Assembly (NCBI GenBank): GCA_964484515.1
Contig: CAZAGT010000037.1
Span: 1 to 22,112 of the forward strand
DNA from: CAZAGT01 sp964484515
GTDB taxonomy: Bacteria > Desulfobacterota > DSM-4660 > Desulfatiglandales > HGW-15
Length of the DNA stretch: 22,112 nt
Reading direction: 5' to 3'
Part shown: positions 15,517 through 22,112 of the stretch, piece by piece
Numbering within the stretch: position 1 is the stretch's first letter
How the letters are laid out: each line of letters begins with the position of its first letter
The notes under the pieces: generated by a model
Told to the model about the DNA's origin: nothing
What the model saw: only the letters and a program-made list of their open reading frames with translations
Database searches by the model: none
Translations under genes and position numbers: made by a program

Positions 15517-15831
15517 TTATTCCAGGGTATCTCGATCATGCGGAAATACGACCGAGTCGCCCTCCCCTCTCTGCACCTCTTTCAATCGAATGGAATCGTG
15601 GGGAGATCCTCCGTTCAATGCCTTACGTGTCTTCAAGAGCTGAGCAACGAACCCCGCGAGTAGTGCCCCGCTGATCAGGATGATCAGATTAGAGGCAAAG
15701 AAGGTCAAAATAAACCAGTGCGGATTGCTCAGCCGATAGGCCGCGATAAGGAGCTGAATGCCAAAGATGAGCAAGAAGACACCGAAAACGATCATGATGA
15801 CCTGGCGGACACACCAAACCATCCTTGTCAT
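15517..15831 (-). CDS. Small two-helix membrane protein, function unknown
   Basis: A 104-residue protein with two hydrophobic helices at about 8-31 (VIMIVFGVFLLIFGIQLLIA) and 39-66 (ILTFFASNLIILISGALLAG), then a charged C-terminal tail of about 38 residues that should face the cytoplasm. No signal peptidase site is visible. ATG at 15831 is chosen: it is 11 bp after the GTPase stop and has GAGG about 8 nt upstream; the longer frame would overlap the GTPase gene. It is probably co-translated with the GTPase and the XRE-cupin regulator. I do not recognise a family. Confidence 0.7.
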   Translation of the reverse strand: MTRMVWCVRQVIMIVFGVFLLIFGIQLLIAAYRLSNPHWFILTFFASNLIILISGALLAGFVAQLLKTRKALNGGSPHDSIRLKEVQRGEGDSVVFPHDRDTLE

Positions 15832-15842
15832 AGTGTTTCGCC

Positions 15843-16820
15843 TCACCGTTTCTTCTTCGCAAGCGAGCCGAGCACCGGAAGGACGAGCTCGTCGCATGCC
15901 GTATAAGGGTCCACTTTCCCCGCCATGATCGAATCCACGGCCTCATCAAACGCCCCGCTTTCAATCAGGCCCTCTAAGACCCGCTGCAGAAGACGGTTTC
16001 GCACCATCTCCGCAAGCTCATCGCGCACTTTCCTCTTTGGTCTACCACCGTAACGGCCGGCTTCCGATTCCACGAGGTGGTTCCGATGGTTTTCTATTTC
16101 CTTTAGGAGCTCGGATACCCCCTTATCAAAGGCCGCTTCCGTCTTTAGAATTGGAGGTTTCCACTCGTTATGGGCATACTTCTGCCTGTTCATGTTAATC
16201 ATCATTTCCAGGTCGCCGCAGGTCTTATCCGCGCCATCCCGATCTGCCTTGTTGACGACAAAGATGTCTCCCACTTCGAGGATCCCCGCCTTGATCGCTT
16301 GGATATCATCACCCATCCCTGGAATAACCACGATGACAGTCGTGTGGGAGGTCTTCATCACATCCACTTCGTCTTGGCCGACCCCCACCGTCTCAACCAG
16401 AATGACATCCTTGCCCATGGCATCAAGGACATCAATGGCGCTTCTCGTCGACTGGGTCAGTCCGCCGAAATGTCCGCGCGTAGCCAACGACCGAATAAAG
16501 ACCCCTTCGTCCATGCTGTGGCGTTGCATCCTGACGCGGTCACCCAGGATTGCCCCTCCGCTGAATGGACTCGTAGGGTCCACAGCAAGGACCCCGACGG
16601 TGCGCCCTTGGCTTCGCAGGTGCGCGACCATTTGATCCACCAGCGTGCTCTTGCCTACCCCCGGGGCGCCCGTGATACCGATGACGTACGCCCGGCCCGT
16701 GTGCGCATAGAGCGCCTTAAGGGTGTCGCGGACCTCCGGAATACCGTCATCGATATCCCGGATGAGACGCGCGACTGTCCTCACGTCCCCAGCAATGACT
16801 TTTTCTACGGTCGAGGCCAT
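15843..16820 (-). CDS. meaB: MeaB/ArgK-family GTPase, chaperone of the B12-dependent acyl-CoA mutase
   Basis: A 325-residue G3E-type P-loop GTPase that loads and protects the adenosylcobalamin of acyl-CoA mutases. Seen: Walker A GAPGVGKST (51-59), VLAVDPTSPFSGGAILGDRV, switch region ETVGVGQDEVDVM (143-155), VIPGMGDDIQAIKAG and the guanine-specificity motif NKAD (190-193). ATG at 16820 gives the family length. A longer start at GTG 16865 (GGGGAG 11 nt upstream) or GTG 16937 would add 15-39 non-conserved residues, the latter overlapping the small subunit. It lies directly downstream of the two mutase subunits, the usual order for mutase-chaperone pairs. Adenosyltransferase is not in view. Confidence 0.93.
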   Translation of the reverse strand: MASTVEKVIAGDVRTVARLIRDIDDGIPEVRDTLKALYAHTGRAYVIGITGAPGVGKSTLVDQMVAHLRSQGRTVGVLAVDPTSPFSGGAILGDRVRMQRHSMDEGVFIRSLATRGHFGGLTQSTRSAIDVLDAMGKDVILVETVGVGQDEVDVMKTSHTTVIVVIPGMGDDIQAIKAGILEVGDIFVVNKADRDGADKTCGDLEMMINMNRQKYAHNEWKPPILKTEAAFDKGVSELLKEIENHRNHLVESEAGRYGGRPKRKVRDELAEMVRNRLLQRVLEGLIESGAFDEAVDSIMAGKVDPYTACDELVLPVLGSLAKKKR

Positions 16821-16900
16821 TCCTATATCTCTGTTAGGTTTCTTGGAGACATCGCCTTTCTGCACACCTTTGCTTTCTCTCCCCGCTCCGAGGACTTTGT

Positions 16901-17311
16901 TTAGACATGCCTCGGTGAAACATTCTCCGAGACCCACGCCACGATCTCGTCCAGCAGATCTCCGGGTGTAAAGACCTTCTTTATCCCGGCCTTAAGGAGT
17001 CGCGGGATATCCTCCTCAGGAATGATGCCGCCCCCGCAGACGATGATATCGTCTGCGCCGTTTTCCTTAAGGAGGTCGACGACCCTTGGAAACAGGTACA
17101 TGTGGGCCCCTGCCAAGCTCGAAAGCCCGATCAGATCGACGTCCTCCTGGATGGCGGCCTGAACGATCTCCTCAGGCGTCTGATGGAGGCCGGTATAGAC
17201 CACTTCGAAGCCGGCGTCTCGAAAGGCGCGCGCAATGATCCTGGCGCCACGGTCATGCCCGTCCAGCCCCGGTTTTGCAACCATCACCCTTAATTTCCGT
17301 GCCTGTACCAT
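16901..17311 (-). CDS. B12-binding small subunit of the acyl-CoA mutase (IcmB/McmB-type)
   Basis: A 136-residue cobalamin-binding domain. Seen: KPGLDGHDRGAR with the base-off/His-on motif D17-x-H19-x2-G22, whose His ligates cobalt; LSSLAGAH (S64-x-L66) and VCGGGIIPEED (GG at 93-94) complete the signature. The length equals the small subunits of two-part mutases, in contrast to fused MutB-type enzymes. ATG at 17311 has GAGGGAG about 4 nt upstream. It is 89 bp downstream of the large subunit and is certainly its partner. Substrate choice is set by the large subunit, whose pocket looks like isobutyryl-CoA mutase. Confidence 0.94.
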   Translation of the reverse strand: MVQARKLRVMVAKPGLDGHDRGARIIARAFRDAGFEVVYTGLHQTPEEIVQAAIQEDVDLIGLSSLAGAHMYLFPRVVDLLKENGADDIIVCGGGIIPEEDIPRLLKAGIKKVFTPGDLLDEIVAWVSENVSPRHV

Positions 17312-17400
17312 TGGGCTCCCTCAATCAAACGACAACCGTTTGGGCGATTATCACCACGGTCCTCATCAGGTAGGATTCTAACTTAAGCGCGCACGGGCGC

Positions 17401-19086
17401 TCAATAAATACCTGGGTCTCGGTACTCCCCGAATACCTCCCGGAAGACATCACAGATCTCCTGTAGTGTCGCAGACGCCTTGACCGCCGCGATGATCGGT
17501 TCCATGATGTTTTGCTCACTTACACAGGCCTCTCGCACAGTGGCGAGGCATTCCGCAACCTTTCTATTATCACGGCTATTCTTGATCCGATGGAGCTTCT
17601 CGATCTGATCTCTCTCGAGTGCCTCATCGATCTCAAGGACCTCCACCGGTAACTCTTCCTCGGTCACGTACTTATTGACGCCGACCACGCTTTTCACTCG
17701 TTCCTCTATTTGGCGCTGATATCGGTAGGCGGCATCAGCGATCTCCTGTTGGGGATAGTTCTTCTCGATGGCGTTCAACATGCCGCCGAGCGTATCGATC
17801 CGATCAATGATCTCGAAGGCCTCCTCCTCCAGTTGATTCGTCAAGGCCTCCAGGAAATACCCCCCGCTCATGGGATCGATGGTATTGGTAACCCCGGATT
17901 CTTCGGCGATGATTTGTTGTGTTCGCAATGCAATCGTGGCCGCTTCTTCGGTGGGAATGCCGAGCACCTCGTCAAGGGAATTGGTGTGGAGGGATTGGGC
18001 CCCTCCTAAAACGGCAGCCAAGGCCTCCAAGGCCGTCCTGATGATGTTGTTATATGGTTGCTGGGCCGTCAGGGAGCAACCCGCGGTCTGGGCGTGGAAT
18101 CGGAGCCACCACGATCTGGGATCCTTGGCCCCGAACCGGTCTCGCATGATCTTGGCCCACATTCGCCTTGCGGCGCGAAATTTGGCGATCTCCTCAAAGA
18201 AATCGAGATGGGAGTTGAAAAAGAATGAAAAGCGAGGCGCAAAATCATCTACATCGAGCCCGCGTTCGATAGCGGCCTCGGTGTAGGCAATCCCATCCGC
18301 AAGGGTAAAGGCCAACTCCTGCACGGCAGTCGAGCCCGCCTCCCTGATATGATACCCGCTGATACTAATCGTATTCCATCGTGGGACCTCCGCAGTCCCA
18401 AACTCGACCGTATCGGTAATCAGGCGCATGGAAGGTTTGGGTGGGCACATGAAGGTCTTCTGAGCGATGAACTCCTTGAGCATATCATTCTGAATCGTGC
18501 CGCCAAGGACCTTGGGATCGATTCCACGGTTTTGTGCCATGGCGAGGTACATTCCCCATATCACGGCAGCGGGGGGATTGATGGTCATCGAGGTCGTAAT
18601 CGTCTCGATGGGGAGCCCCTCAAAGAGTTCCTCCATGTCTTCAAGGGTATCGATGGCGACGCCGCATCGGCCGCACTCTCCCCGGGCCTTGGGGGAATCA
18701 CTGTCATAACCCATCAGGGTGGGCATATCAAAGGCGGTCGAGAGGCCGGTCTCCCCCTCCTTGACCAAAAGATGAAAACGCTTGTTCGTGTCCTTCGCCG
18801 AACCGAGGCCGGCAAACATGCGCATGGTCCAAAGCCGCCCTCGATACATGGTCGGCTGCACACCCCGGGTGAAGGGGTACTGGCCGGGAAAACCGATGTC
18901 TGCCGAAAATTCCTGCTCTTCTGTGTCTGCCGGTGTGTATAACCTTTGGATCTCTCGATCGGAAACCGTGGAAAACCTCACGTCTCTTTCAGGATGCGTC
19001 GCAAAAGCCGCATCGACTTCCCGACGCCACTCCTCGCGGGCTTGCTTGATCTCGTCCACTGCCCTAGGGTTGAACGTCCTGGACAT
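17401..19086 (-). CDS. icmA: B12-dependent acyl-CoA mutase large subunit, isobutyryl-CoA mutase-type active site (methylmalonyl-CoA mutase family)
   Basis: A 561-residue TIM-barrel subunit without a cobalamin domain. The family signature is clear: TMYRGRLWTMRMFAGLGSA, GLSTAFDMPTLMGYDSDSP, GTIQNDMLKEF, ISISGYHIREAGSTA with the conserved His, FAPRFSFFFNSH and SLHTNSLDEVL. Methylmalonyl-CoA mutase uses Tyr89 (in RQYAGF) and Arg207, ten residues after the Gln of IQND, to hold the substrate carboxylate. Here these are Phe91 (RMFAG, codon 18814-18816) and Gln209 (FIAQK, codon 18460-18462), exactly 118 apart as in isobutyryl-CoA mutase (Phe80/Gln198). The residue that is Asp in 2-hydroxyisobutyryl-CoA mutase is Ala118. 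So the likely reaction is isobutyryl-CoA to n-butyryl-CoA. ATG at 19086 has GAGGTG 6 nt upstream; GTG at 19095 is possible. The small subunit and GTPase follow. Confidence 0.9.
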   Translation of the reverse strand: MSRTFNPRAVDEIKQAREEWRREVDAAFATHPERDVRFSTVSDREIQRLYTPADTEEQEFSADIGFPGQYPFTRGVQPTMYRGRLWTMRMFAGLGSAKDTNKRFHLLVKEGETGLSTAFDMPTLMGYDSDSPKARGECGRCGVAIDTLEDMEELFEGLPIETITTSMTINPPAAVIWGMYLAMAQNRGIDPKVLGGTIQNDMLKEFIAQKTFMCPPKPSMRLITDTVEFGTAEVPRWNTISISGYHIREAGSTAVQELAFTLADGIAYTEAAIERGLDVDDFAPRFSFFFNSHLDFFEEIAKFRAARRMWAKIMRDRFGAKDPRSWWLRFHAQTAGCSLTAQQPYNNIIRTALEALAAVLGGAQSLHTNSLDEVLGIPTEEAATIALRTQQIIAEESGVTNTIDPMSGGYFLEALTNQLEEEAFEIIDRIDTLGGMLNAIEKNYPQQEIADAAYRYQRQIEERVKSVVGVNKYVTEEELPVEVLEIDEALERDQIEKLHRIKNSRDNRKVAECLATVREACVSEQNIMEPIIAAVKASATLQEICDVFREVFGEYRDPGIY

Positions 19087-19190
19087 ACGCCTCACCTCAT
19101 CGGAAGATTGAGATTTTGAGCGTCTTTATTCCGCCCTGGACACCCCGCGGGTTCCCTCCGTGTCTTGAGGGCGCCACGGTGGTCCAAGGC

Positions 19191-19200
19191 CAAGCGCTTG
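19191..19200. promoter_or_regulatory. Perfect 10-bp palindrome upstream of the acyl-CoA mutase gene, possible operator
   Basis: CAAGCGCTTG lies about 105 bp upstream of the mutase start, in the 232-bp spacer that separates it from the acyl-CoA dehydrogenase. TetR-type and other fatty-acid regulators bind short palindromes of this kind. No matching promoter boxes were found next to it. Confidence 0.25.
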
Positions 19201-19318
19201 CTTATTCTACAACAAAGAATTGACCTTATGAAGGTTGTGCATGAAAAAGATCAAAGGCGTGAAGATGGATGTTGGGTCCCCGAAGCCGGTTGACAGTGCC
19301 CTCGTTACGTGAGGGCTC

Positions 19319-20473
19319 TCATCGCAGTTTACCCAGGAGGGCACTTGCGATGGTGTTCTTTTGAATCTCTTTGGTACCCTCATAAATCTCCATGATCTTG
19401 GCGTCACGATAGAATCGTTCCACCTCATACTCAAGCATATAGCCGTACCCGCCAAATAGTTGAATCGCCTCATCGGCGACTTCAACGGCCACGCGACCGG
19501 CGTACATCTTCGCGATCGAGGTCAGTTTGGGATCGATCCTGCCCTGGTCAAAATTCCAGCCGGCCTTATAGACGATCAGTCTTGCGGTTTCGATCCGGGC
19601 GGCCATGTCGGCAAGTTTGTGCTGCGTTACCTGGAATTCGGCCAACCGTTTGCCAAACTGAGTTCGCTCCTTGGTGTACGCGAGGGCCCTGTCAAAGGCG
19701 CCTTGAGCAATGCCGAGAGCCTGCGCGGCAATCTCGATCCGACTTTCGTCGAAGAACTCGAGGACCTGATAAAATCCCCGGTTCTCCTCTCCCACCAGAT
19801 TTGAGACCGGTACCCTAACATCGTCAAATCTGAGTTCCCCGGTCGAGGTCATTTTGAGCCCCATCTTCTCGCCCACATCCGCATTGCTGTAACCCGGGGT
19901 TCCCTTCTCGACGATGATGACGGACTGGCCGCGGTAGGTCGGCTCGGCTTGGTCATCCGTTTGGCAGAGGAGGACCACATAATCGCTGATGGTCCCATTG
20001 GTGATGAAGGTCTTTCCGCCGTTGATGACATACGTGTCACCCTCTTTGGATGCCGTTGTATTCATCAGGGTGATATCGCTCCCGTGATCAGGCTCCGTAA
20101 ATCCGCCGCTTGAGATGGCCTTTCCGCGCGCTACCGGCAGGAGATACTTCTTCTTCTGATCTTCATTTCCAGACCGGAGGATGATCTCCGTCGCAAAGTC
20201 GGAGAGCGTCAGCGCGATACCCAGCCCTGAATCCTGGCGACAAAAGGCCTCCACGACGAGAGCGTTTTCGAGAGTCCCAAAGTCCTGTCCGCCGTATTCT
20301 TCCGGAAAATGAATACCGATGAAACCAAGATCACAGGCCTTTTTCCATATGGCCGTCGGAAAAGAATGGTTCCTTTCGTGCTCGAGAGCGATCTCTTTGT
20401 CGAATTCACCCCGGGCAAATTCGGCCGCCGCCTTCTGGACGGCCTCCTGCTCCCTATCCAGTAAAAAATCCAT
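19319..20473 (-). CDS. Acyl-CoA dehydrogenase
   Basis: A 384-residue FAD enzyme. N-domain: PEEYGGQDFGTLENALVVEA. Mid-domain: GGFTEPDHGSDITLMNT and KTFITNGTISDYVV. C-domain: YTKERTQFGKRLAEFQVTQH, QLFGGYGYMLEYEVERFYRD and catalytic Glu365 in IYEGTKEIQ. TEPDHGSD is unlike the usual TEPxAGSD seen in the other dehydrogenase of this window, so the two are distinct paralogues and probably differ in substrate. ATG at 20473 (MDFLLDREQEAV) has AGGG about 7 nt upstream; the ATG two codons earlier is too close to it. It follows the enoyl-CoA hydratase by 87 bp and should share its transcript. It ends close to GCCCTC-N7-GAGGGC (19298-19316), a hairpin without a T-tract. Confidence 0.93.
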   Translation of the reverse strand: MDFLLDREQEAVQKAAAEFARGEFDKEIALEHERNHSFPTAIWKKACDLGFIGIHFPEEYGGQDFGTLENALVVEAFCRQDSGLGIALTLSDFATEIILRSGNEDQKKKYLLPVARGKAISSGGFTEPDHGSDITLMNTTASKEGDTYVINGGKTFITNGTISDYVVLLCQTDDQAEPTYRGQSVIIVEKGTPGYSNADVGEKMGLKMTSTGELRFDDVRVPVSNLVGEENRGFYQVLEFFDESRIEIAAQALGIAQGAFDRALAYTKERTQFGKRLAEFQVTQHKLADMAARIETARLIVYKAGWNFDQGRIDPKLTSIAKMYAGRVAVEVADEAIQLFGGYGYMLEYEVERFYRDAKIMEIYEGTKEIQKNTIASALLGKLR

Positions 20474-20560
20474 CGACATCCCTTTCGGTGATACTGTCTT
20501 GGCCGTTCAATGTTCTTTGATGTTTGCCCCCGGCCGGCCCCTTGAAAATAGAGGAGATCC

Positions 20561-21352
20561 CTATCCGATCAGGCCGCCCTTAAACTCCGGTTTCCTCTTT
20601 TCCAGAAAGGCCCCCAGGCCCTCCTTGGCATCCTCGCTCGTCATGACGACACCGAAGGCGTCCGACTCCATATAACAGCCATCCCGTAGATCAACGTCGA
20701 CCCCGCGCCCGATGCAGTCCTTAATCGCCTTCAGGGAAACCCTTCCCTTGGCAGCCAGGACCCTGGCTGTCTTCATGGTCTCTTCCCAGAGCTCGTCGGG
20801 CGCGAAAACCTTGTTGACCAAGCCGATCTCCTTGGCGACTTGGGGGCTGATCAACTCTCCCGTCATGCACAGCTCCTTGGCCCAGCCCTTGCCGACCAAT
20901 CGGGGTAGGCGTTGAGTGCCTCCGTAACCCGGAATAATCGCCAGGTTTATTTCGGGCTGACCAAACTTGGCCTTTTCGGACGCGTAGATGAAATCGCAGG
21001 CCATGGCAAATTCCATCCCGCCACCCAGCGCAAACCCGTTGACGCACGCAATCACCGGAATCGGAAGGCTTTCCAGGCGAAAAAGGAGCTCTTGACCGGT
21101 ACGTGAGAACTGACGCCCCTCAAGCGGGCCGATCTTGAGCATGTAGGCGATGTCGGCCCCGGCAATGAAGGCCTTCTCGCCCTCACCCGTGAGGATCAGG
21201 ACCCGGACGTCTGCGTCGCTTTCGATTTGATCGAGGGCCTCATTGACCTCCCGCAGCACCGCCGGGTTAATGGCATTCAAGGCCTTGGGGCGATTGAATT
21301 TGATGATCGCAATGTTTCCTTCCCTCTCAAAAATGATGTTTTCATACGCCAT
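20561..21352 (-). CDS. Enoyl-CoA hydratase (crotonase family)
   Basis: A 263-residue crotonase that adds water to 2-enoyl-CoA, the second step of beta-oxidation. Oxyanion-hole segments are AFIAGADIAYM (about 61-71) and NGFALGGGMEFAMACDF; the two catalytic acids are Glu114 (GGGMEF) and Glu134 (FGQPEINLAIIPG), 20 residues apart as in the rat enzyme (Glu144/Glu164). PGYGGTQRLPRLVG follows. With both glutamates present it should be an active hydratase. ATG at 21352 has AAGGAG 6 nt upstream, a strong site. It lies 78 bp after the thiolase and 87 bp before the acyl-CoA dehydrogenase, so these three are probably one operon. Short-chain (crotonyl-CoA) specificity is inferred from the neighbours. Confidence 0.94.
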   Translation of the reverse strand: MAYENIIFEREGNIAIIKFNRPKALNAINPAVLREVNEALDQIESDADVRVLILTGEGEKAFIAGADIAYMLKIGPLEGRQFSRTGQELLFRLESLPIPVIACVNGFALGGGMEFAMACDFIYASEKAKFGQPEINLAIIPGYGGTQRLPRLVGKGWAKELCMTGELISPQVAKEIGLVNKVFAPDELWEETMKTARVLAAKGRVSLKAIKDCIGRGVDVDLRDGCYMESDAFGVVMTSEDAKEGLGAFLEKRKPEFKGGLIG

Positions 21353-21430
21353 CTCGTTCTCCTTTGCGTCTGCTTGGTTGCCGGTCTTAGGGGCTTCGGC
21401 GACTAACGCGGTCGCACCCGGAGGCCGACA

Positions 21431-22112
21431 TCAGGCCGCCTGTTCCAGTACCATCGCCATGCCCTGTCCTCCACCAATACAGAGGGCGGCCAGTCCAAGG
21501 GCATGTCCCTTTCGCACCATCTCCCCCATCAGGGTCAGGACAATCCGGGCCCCCGTACAACCGATCGGGTGCCCAATGGAGATACCGCTGCCGAGGACGT
21601 TCGTCTTCTCCGTGCTACAACGGAGCTCACGCATGCAAGCAATGGCCTGGGATGCAAACGCCTCGTTCAGTTCAATGGCCCCGAAATCGTCGATCGAGAG
21701 CCGTTCTTTGTCACAGATCTTCCGTACGGCCGGCACCGGGCCGAGGCCCATAAAGGCCGGATCAACACCCGCGGAGGTGAAAGTCCTGATCTTGACCAGC
21801 GCTTTCAGGCCAAGCTCCTTTGCCTTGGTCGCCGACATGATGAGCAAGGCGGCCGCTGCATCGTTGATGCCGGAGGCGTTTCCGGCCGTTACCGTCCCAT
21901 CTTTCTTAAAGGCCGGGCGCAATCTGGCCATCTTCTCCACGCTCGTGTCCATCGGCCTTTCGTCCGTGTCAAAGACGATCGGATCGCCTTTCCGCTGCGG
22001 GATGACCACCGGTACGATTTCGTCTTGGAAGGTCCCCGCGGTGATAGCTTGGCGGGCCCTCCGGTGACTGAGCGCCCCCAATTGGTCCTGTTCCTCGCGC
22101 GAGATGCCATAC
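21431..22112 (-). CDS. Acetyl-CoA C-acyltransferase (thiolase), 5' partial
   Basis: The frame runs off the right edge: the visible part starts at YGISREEQDQLGALSHRRA, a thiolase core segment, and keeps 227 residues to the stop. Seen: GNASGINDAAAALLIMS, the loop FMGLGPVPAV, catalytic NEAFASQ, the active-site His in GSGISIGHPIGCTGARI and the second catalytic Cys in LCIGGGQGMAMVLE. The N-terminal nucleophilic Cys is outside the window. It should cleave 3-ketoacyl-CoA (acetoacetyl-CoA in a butyrate route) or condense acetyl-CoA. The hydratase, dehydrogenase and mutase genes follow it on the same strand. Confidence 0.95.
   Translation of the reverse strand, partial: YGISREEQDQLGALSHRRARQAITAGTFQDEIVPVVIPQRKGDPIVFDTDERPMDTSVEKMARLRPAFKKDGTVTAGNASGINDAAAALLIMSATKAKELGLKALVKIRTFTSAGVDPAFMGLGPVPAVRKICDKERLSIDDFGAIELNEAFASQAIACMRELRCSTEKTNVLGSGISIGHPIGCTGARIVLTLMGEMVRKGHALGLAALCIGGGQGMAMVLEQAA

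Noticed and set aside
16170..16904. 244-codon plus-strand frame
   Set aside because: Antisense of the MeaB-type GTPase, whose P-loop and NKAD motifs are intact on the other strand.
17401..19086. 2-Hydroxyisobutyryl-CoA mutase
   Set aside because: That enzyme has Ile and a diagnostic Asp in the pocket; here the residues are Phe91 and Ala118.
19298..19316. Terminator after the acyl-CoA dehydrogenase
   Set aside because: GCCCTC-N7-GAGGGC forms a 6-bp stem, but no T-tract follows on the minus strand.
21243..22067. 274-codon plus-strand frame
   Set aside because: Antisense of the thiolase and hydratase genes, low-complexity Ser/Ala/Pro protein without motifs.

Overview
The window looks like chromosomal DNA of an anaerobic or facultative bacterium, most likely Desulfobacterota (former Deltaproteobacteria) or a neighbouring lineage. 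The reasons are a two-subunit B12-dependent acyl-CoA mutase with its MeaB-type GTPase, beta-oxidation genes without long-chain features, very large hybrid histidine kinases, a B12-binding radical SAM protein, and intergenic repeats of a kind I associate with that group. The taxonomic call is inference. No tRNA, rRNA, CRISPR, insertion sequence or phage gene was seen.

Left third (1-8250), signalling and accessory enzymes. The window opens inside a tandem sensor kinase on the plus strand (kinase tail, receiver, second kinase; 5' end missing). A SAM methyltransferase with a good promoter and a TTG start follows. A convergent 1101-residue membrane hybrid kinase carries a V4R/XylR-N-like input domain, GAF, two PAS, kinase and receiver domains. 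Next come a 540-bp spacer with a good promoter, a B12-binding radical SAM enzyme, and about 400 bp of apparently non-coding, repeat-like DNA.

Middle (8248-13436), minus strand. A MerR-type regulator with a PAS-like C-terminus lies upstream of a two-PilZ protein with a GNAT-like C-terminal half. About 600 bp of AT-rich, apparently non-coding DNA follows, with a strong palindrome in front of the regulator. Then comes an RsmF/RsmB-type rRNA cytosine methyltransferase whose PUA-like C-terminal domain is in another frame; one base in an A4 tract separates the two.

Right half (13437-22112), minus strand, acyl-CoA metabolism. In transcription order: thiolase (cut by the window edge), enoyl-CoA hydratase, acyl-CoA dehydrogenase, B12-dependent acyl-CoA mutase large subunit, B12-binding small subunit, MeaB-type GTPase, a two-helix membrane protein, an XRE-cupin regulator and a second acyl-CoA dehydrogenase. 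The mutase would normally be labelled methylmalonyl-CoA mutase. At the two positions that set substrate choice it has Phe91 and Gln209 instead of Tyr and Arg, which is the isobutyryl-CoA mutase pattern. With short-chain beta-oxidation genes on both sides, the simplest reading is a locus that interconverts isobutyryl-CoA and butyryl-CoA and oxidises the product to acetyl-CoA. The NAD-dependent 3-hydroxyacyl-CoA dehydrogenase, ETF and CoA-activating enzyme are not in the window.

The non-coding DNA holds a diverged 25-bp dispersed repeat (two copies) and a pair of inverted 7-bp tandem arrays between the second dehydrogenase and the XRE-cupin gene.
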